From an uncultured Eubacteriales bacterium (GTDB lineage: Bacteria; Bacillota; Clostridia; Oscillospirales; CAG-272), in assembly GCA_934500855.1 (NCBI GenBank), contig CAKSUH010000062.1:1-8067 (forward strand): DNA of 8,067 nucleotides. Reading direction: 5' to 3'. The notes below the pieces were generated by a model. The model was not told the DNA's origin. It did no database searches and worked only from the letters and a program-made list of their open reading frames with translations. The position numbers and the translations under genes are program-made. Positions within the stretch are counted from its first letter, which is position 1. Each line of letters starts with the position of its first letter. Of this stretch, positions 5,812 to 8,067 are shown piece after piece.

Positions 5812-6830
5812 ACCGTTCCTCCCGCGAGCGTCAGCGTCAGCACCGTCAGAATTCCCATGACCGCACAGGCAATCAGAAACACGCCGAACGGCGAAGCCAG
5901 AAGCAGACGCACCGATCGGTCGGGCGCCACACGGCAAGCCGCGTAGCCGTCCGCCTGCGGCAGGGAGCGCCCGAACGCACCGTCACGCAGATCGGGCTTG
6001 CGTGAGCTCCATCGGGTCAGAAGCACAACGGAGATCAGTCCCGACACGACCGTAACCGCGTCAAGGATCAGCAGGACAACAGTCCCTTTTTCCTTTCCGA
6101 GCCACTGCGGCAGTACGATGGACAGCAGAGAGGACGCGTTGTTGAAAAAATGCAGGAACACACAGTTCCAAATGCTTCCCGTCCGCTCACAGACCGTTCC
6201 GAGCAGGATGCCGGCACCGAACGCATAGAGGAACTGCGCGGGGTTCTGGTGCATCAGGGCAAACGCCAGCGCGCTGACGAGCACCGCCGTGCTTCGTCCG
6301 AACGGGAGCAGATTGGTCAGAATCGCGCCGCGAAACAGGAATTCTTCGCAGAATGCGGGGACCGCCGCCATCACAAGAACCGACAGAAGCAGATCAAGCC
6401 CCGTCATGCTCCCGTCCGTGGACGGAAGGGTGTTTTCAAACAGACGGTCAAAATCAAAGAACCCGACAAGTCCCGCATTGATATAGGACTGCGCGAGAAT
6501 CACAGCCATTCCGCCGAGCACGATCAGCGGCAGGGCACGCGATACGCCTCGGGAGGTCCGCGCCGCACCCCACGGAAGTCCCCTCGCCCGCATCAGTCTC
6601 TTCATGATCGGGATGGGGCAAAGAAATGCGGCAAGATAAAGAGCGCCGTAGGTCAGCTGATACAACAGCTTTGCGGCAAGCGGCGACAGCGGCAGGACCG
6701 CAAGCAGAACCGTCAGGACCGCGACCGCACCCGAAATCAGCAGGAGGAACAGGAGAAAGAACAGGGTCCCGATTCCCAGAACCGTGACAACCTGCCTGTA
6801 ATAGGCTTCATTGGAATTCCGCGCCTGCAT
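5808..6830 (-). CDS. CPBP-family intramembrane metalloprotease (Rce1-like)
   Basis: This polytopic membrane protein of 340 residues has several hydrophobic segments, for example about 14-48, 55-75, 98-114, 145-160, 180-194, 199-214, 248-272 and 311-337. The catalytic signature of the CPBP/Rce1 (ABI) family is complete: motif 1 EEFLFRG (Glu162, Glu163, Arg167), motif 2 FALMH (His194) and motif 3 FLHFFNN (His227, Asn231). Bacterial members cleave membrane-embedded substrates, and some confer immunity to self-made bacteriocins or process signals. No bacteriocin gene is visible here, so the role is open. GGAGGAGG covers 6844-6837. The ATG at 6830 has proper spacing (6-9 bases), while the in-frame ATG at 6836 is only 3 bases from the best match, so 6830 is preferred and 6836 remains possible. 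It is the first gene of the operon and its stop overlaps the tadA start. Confidence 0.92.
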   Translation of the reverse strand: MQARNSNEAYYRQVVTVLGIGTLFFLLFLLLISGAVAVLTVLLAVLPLSPLAAKLLYQLTYGALYLAAFLCPIPIMKRLMRARGLPWGAARTSRGVSRALPLIVLGGMAVILAQSYINAGLVGFFDFDRLFENTLPSTDGSMTGLDLLLSVLVMAAVPAFCEEFLFRGAILTNLLPFGRSTAVLVSALAFALMHQNPAQFLYAFGAGILLGTVCERTGSIWNCVFLHFFNNASSLLSIVLPQWLGKEKGTVVLLILDAVTVVSGLISVVLLTRWSSRKPDLRDGAFGRSLPQADGYAACRVAPDRSVRLLLASPFGVFLIACAVMGILTVLTLTLAGGTV

Positions 6831-6971
6831 GACCATCCTCCTCCGTGCATGACAATCGAGGCGGATTCCGCACGGAACCGCACCCGTTTTGCAACCGTTT
6901 GCCGATTCTTTGCCGCAGGGCTGTTGCCGGACACATCGGCGGTTTTCTCCGCGGCGGAATCAAACAGTTCT
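6831..6971 (-). other. Untranslated leader of the four-gene operon
   Basis: Transcription from the promoter at 6972-7000 would leave a leader of about 130 bases before the protease ATG. It contains one clear hairpin, GCGGATTCC-gcac-GGAACCGC (6861-6881, one bulged base), about 20 bases ahead of the GGAGGAGG ribosome site (6844-6837). No known riboswitch or T-box consensus is recognised. A small open frame across this leader lacks a ribosome site and family similarity, so no leader peptide is called. Confidence 0.45.
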
Positions 6972-7000
6972 ATTATAGCAGAAAAAGCGGTCATAAACAA
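6972..7000 (-). promoter_or_regulatory. Sigma-A-type promoter of the protease-tadA-asnA-lipoprotein operon
   Basis: On the minus strand TTGTTT (7000-6995) and a perfect TATAAT (6977-6972) are separated by exactly 17 bases. Transcription would start near 6965. It is the only good promoter seen ahead of the four closely spaced genes that follow (gaps of -4, 39 and 30 bases). Confidence 0.82.
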
Positions 7001-7127
7001 GAGCGTTTGCGAAAATTTCTTCCGAAATTCACGGAAAACGGGAGTTCGGAATGCGGCGCTGTCCTTTCTTCGGCAGGAACAGCGGGAACACGCACAGCGC
7101 AGGACGCAGGATATGGAGCGGTAACAG

Positions 7128-7179
7128 ACAGGGCGGCGGGATCGTTAATTCCTATTATCGCCGCCCTGTTTTCGTTTTT
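7128..7179 (+). terminator. Strong intrinsic terminator facing the plus strand
   Basis: ACAGGGCGGCG (7128-7138) pairs perfectly with CGCCGCCCTGT (7159-7169) around a 20-base AT-rich loop. On the plus strand the stem runs into TTTTCGTTTTT. On the minus strand the stem is followed by CTGTTACC, so it would be a poor terminator for the lipoprotein gene ending at 7207, although a GC stem of this size might still slow polymerase. No plus-strand gene that it would serve is recognised. Confidence 0.65.
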
Positions 7180-7206
7180 ATCTGACCGACAAACAGAAAT
7201 CTGTTG

Positions 7207-7674
7207 TTACAATATTTCGTCAATTGTTGTTACTGTCCATTCTCCGTCTTTCTGCTCAATATCCCAGCGTGAATATGTTTCTGCCGTACCGGAAATGAGT
7301 TTGTCATCCATATCGTAATAATTGGCCGCATATTTCACCCAAATATACCCTTTCCCGTTTTCCTGTTTTGTAGTAATGAGTTCTATTGAAACCTCTGCCC
7401 TATCTGCCTTTCCATCAAAGAAATAGTATCTTTCCAATGCGCCGCATTTTTCTGTATCCACGCCATCTCCGGACCCGCAATATGACATAACATCCTTTGC
7501 CACCGCAACGAGGTCATTTGCGACTTTTAGCTGTGCCTCATTGGTACATTCAATTTCCATTTCATCAACTTTCTCTTGCCCATAATGTCTTTCAAGAGTA
7601 GTTGGCCTTTTGCCGCACGAAGCGAGAGTAGTAATTGTGATAATAATCAGGATAACTGCCATAATTTGTTTCAT
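7207..7674 (-). CDS. Small AT-rich lipoprotein of unknown function
   Basis: This 155-residue protein has a clear lipoprotein signal: MKQ, a hydrophobic run (residues 4-17) and the lipobox LASC with Cys20. The mature part is acidic. A helical first half (about 28-75) is followed by alternating beta strands (about 80-150: RYYFFDGK, AEVSIELITT, YIWVKYAANYYD, TYSRWDIEQKDGEWTVTTIDE). The layout recalls small NTF2-like/DUF4878-type lipoproteins, but I cannot name a family. ATG 7674-7672 follows AGGAGAG (7689-7683 region) at about 9 bases. It has its own promoter at 7722-7750. Base composition is clearly lower in GC than its neighbours: 24 of 60 bases are G or C in 7321-7380, against 39 of 60 in 4321-4380. 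This suggests acquisition by transfer. Confidence 0.82.
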   Translation of the reverse strand: MKQIMAVILIIITITTLASCGKRPTTLERHYGQEKVDEMEIECTNEAQLKVANDLVAVAKDVMSYCGSGDGVDTEKCGALERYYFFDGKADRAEVSIELITTKQENGKGYIWVKYAANYYDMDDKLISGTAETYSRWDIEQKDGEWTVTTIDEIL

Positions 7675-7721
7675 TATAATGCTCTCCTCTAAGTCCTGTT
7701 TTGTAGGTGTGTACCGGGAAA

Positions 7722-7750
7722 ATTATATCACATCCGACAAGGAAAAGCAA
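7722..7750 (-). promoter_or_regulatory. Extended -10 promoter of the small lipoprotein gene
   Basis: On the minus strand TTGCTT (7750-7745), a 17-base spacer and TATAAT (7727-7722) are preceded by TGA, giving an extended -10 element TGATATAAT. The predicted start near 7715 gives a leader of about 40 bases before the ATG at 7674. Confidence 0.8.
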
Positions 7751-7775
7751 TCTGCATTTCCCGTCCGTTCCGCCT

Positions 7776-7796
7776 ATCCAGACCGTCTGGATTTTT
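7776..7796. promoter_or_regulatory. Perfect dyad upstream of the lipoprotein promoter
   Basis: ATCCAGAC-C-GTCTGGAT (7776-7792) is a perfect 8-base dyad with a single central base. Its nearer edge lies 26 bases upstream of the -35 box at 7745-7750. It could be an operator for a dimeric regulator. Alternatively, since TTTTT follows on the plus strand (7792-7796), it could be a small plus-strand terminator. Confidence 0.4.
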
Positions 7797-7886
7797 GCCG
7801 TTGCCATTTCGCCGCCGAAAACGGGGAACAGGATAAAAAAATCCTGCCCTCTTTTCCCACGACTTAGAGAGTTTTTCCCTGCCCTG

Positions 7887-7909
7887 AAAAAGTTCCTCTT
7901 GACAAGAAC
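7887..7909 (-). terminator. Intrinsic terminator of the gene at the right edge
   Basis: Read on the minus strand, GTTCTT (7909-7904) pairs with AGGAAC (7897-7892) around a six-base loop, with one G-U pair. It is followed by TTTTT (7891-7887). It begins 21 bases beyond the stop codon at 7930 and is preceded by a second small hairpin, GGGC/GCCC. The position and T-run fit a normal terminator for the partial gene 7930-8067. Confidence 0.65.
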
Positions 7910-7929
7910 CCTAAGGGGCTGTTGCCCGG

Positions 7930-8067
7930 TCAGAACTGTTTCAGCAATGCGTCTGTGAATTCCGCAGTTGTCGCACCGTTTCGGTCGCCCGTCACGCGCA
8001 CGGGGAACCCGGACGAAGCGGAGGCTGTCAGCGCCGCTGCGAGGCGGTCCGCCTCGCGCGGCATGGC
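7930..8067 (-). CDS. C-terminal fragment of an unidentified protein
   Basis: An open frame enters from the right edge and ends at TGA 7932-7930, giving the last 45 residues of a longer protein. The fragment begins AMPREADRLAAALTASASSG, then reads FPVRVTGDRNG, and closes ...TDALLKQF. It is rich in Ala and Thr, with GC-rich codons like most of the window. A terminator follows at a normal distance, supporting it as a real gene end. I do not recognise the family from this piece. Confidence 0.55.
   Translation of the reverse strand, partial: AMPREADRLAAALTASASSGFPVRVTGDRNGATTAEFTDALLKQF

Noticed and set aside
5812..5937. A longer N-terminus for TadA starting at 5937
   Set aside because: It would overlap the 3' end of the protease gene, lacks similarity to TadA, and has a poorer start site than the ATG at 5811 with GGAGG and the ATGA overlap.
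6150..7124. A 324-codon plus-strand open frame across the protease gene and its leader
   Set aside because: Most of it mirrors the CPBP protease. The Arg/Gln-rich product has no family features. The last ~35 codons, which lie outside the protease, are too short and featureless to call a remnant gene.
7592..7807. A 71-codon minus-strand frame overlapping the small lipoprotein gene and its promoter
   Set aside because: It covers the extended -10 promoter and the lipoprotein start in another frame, has no clear ribosome site and no recognisable features.

Overview
The window reads as part of a chromosome of a fairly GC-rich Firmicute, probably a gut-type Clostridia (Oscillospirales-like). This is inferred from Firmicutes-style class II aldolase, AsnA and TadA proteins, strong GGAGG ribosome sites, sigma-A-type promoters and several hairpin-rich intergenic repeats. 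Taxonomy cannot be fixed from this sequence alone. Every protein gene I can support lies on the minus strand, so transcription runs from high to low coordinates.

Layout in the direction of transcription: (1) 8067-7930 is the C-terminal tail of an unidentified protein, followed by an intrinsic terminator. (2) 7674-7207 is a small AT-rich lipoprotein with its own extended -10 promoter. (3) A 376-base leader/spacer holds a strong hairpin terminator that faces the plus strand, plus a consensus minus-strand promoter (6972-7000). (4) That promoter probably drives a four-gene operon: a CPBP-family membrane protease, tadA (ATGA overlap with the protease), asnA, and a transglutaminase-like lipoprotein. 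(5) 3174-2305 is an 870-base non-coding island. It holds three copies (one inverted) of a ~105-base three-hairpin repeat, then a spacer with weaker hairpins, then a branched stem structure followed by a plus-strand terminator. (6) 2304-787 is a complete stand-alone amino-acid adenylating enzyme of the DltA/NRPS A-domain type. (7) 756-1 is the promoter, a 38-base leader hairpin and the first ~215 codons of class II fructose-bisphosphate aldolase, which runs off the left edge.

The protein genes are mostly housekeeping: glycolysis, tRNA wobble editing and asparagine synthesis. They are joined by envelope-associated proteins: two lipoproteins, an intramembrane protease, and an adenylating enzyme that could serve cell-wall D-alanylation or a peptide product. 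I see no defence system, CRISPR array, transposase or phage gene. The most unusual content is in the 2305-3174 island. There, the repeat copies differ mainly in predicted loops or by paired changes in a stem, which suggests that the folded form is what is conserved.
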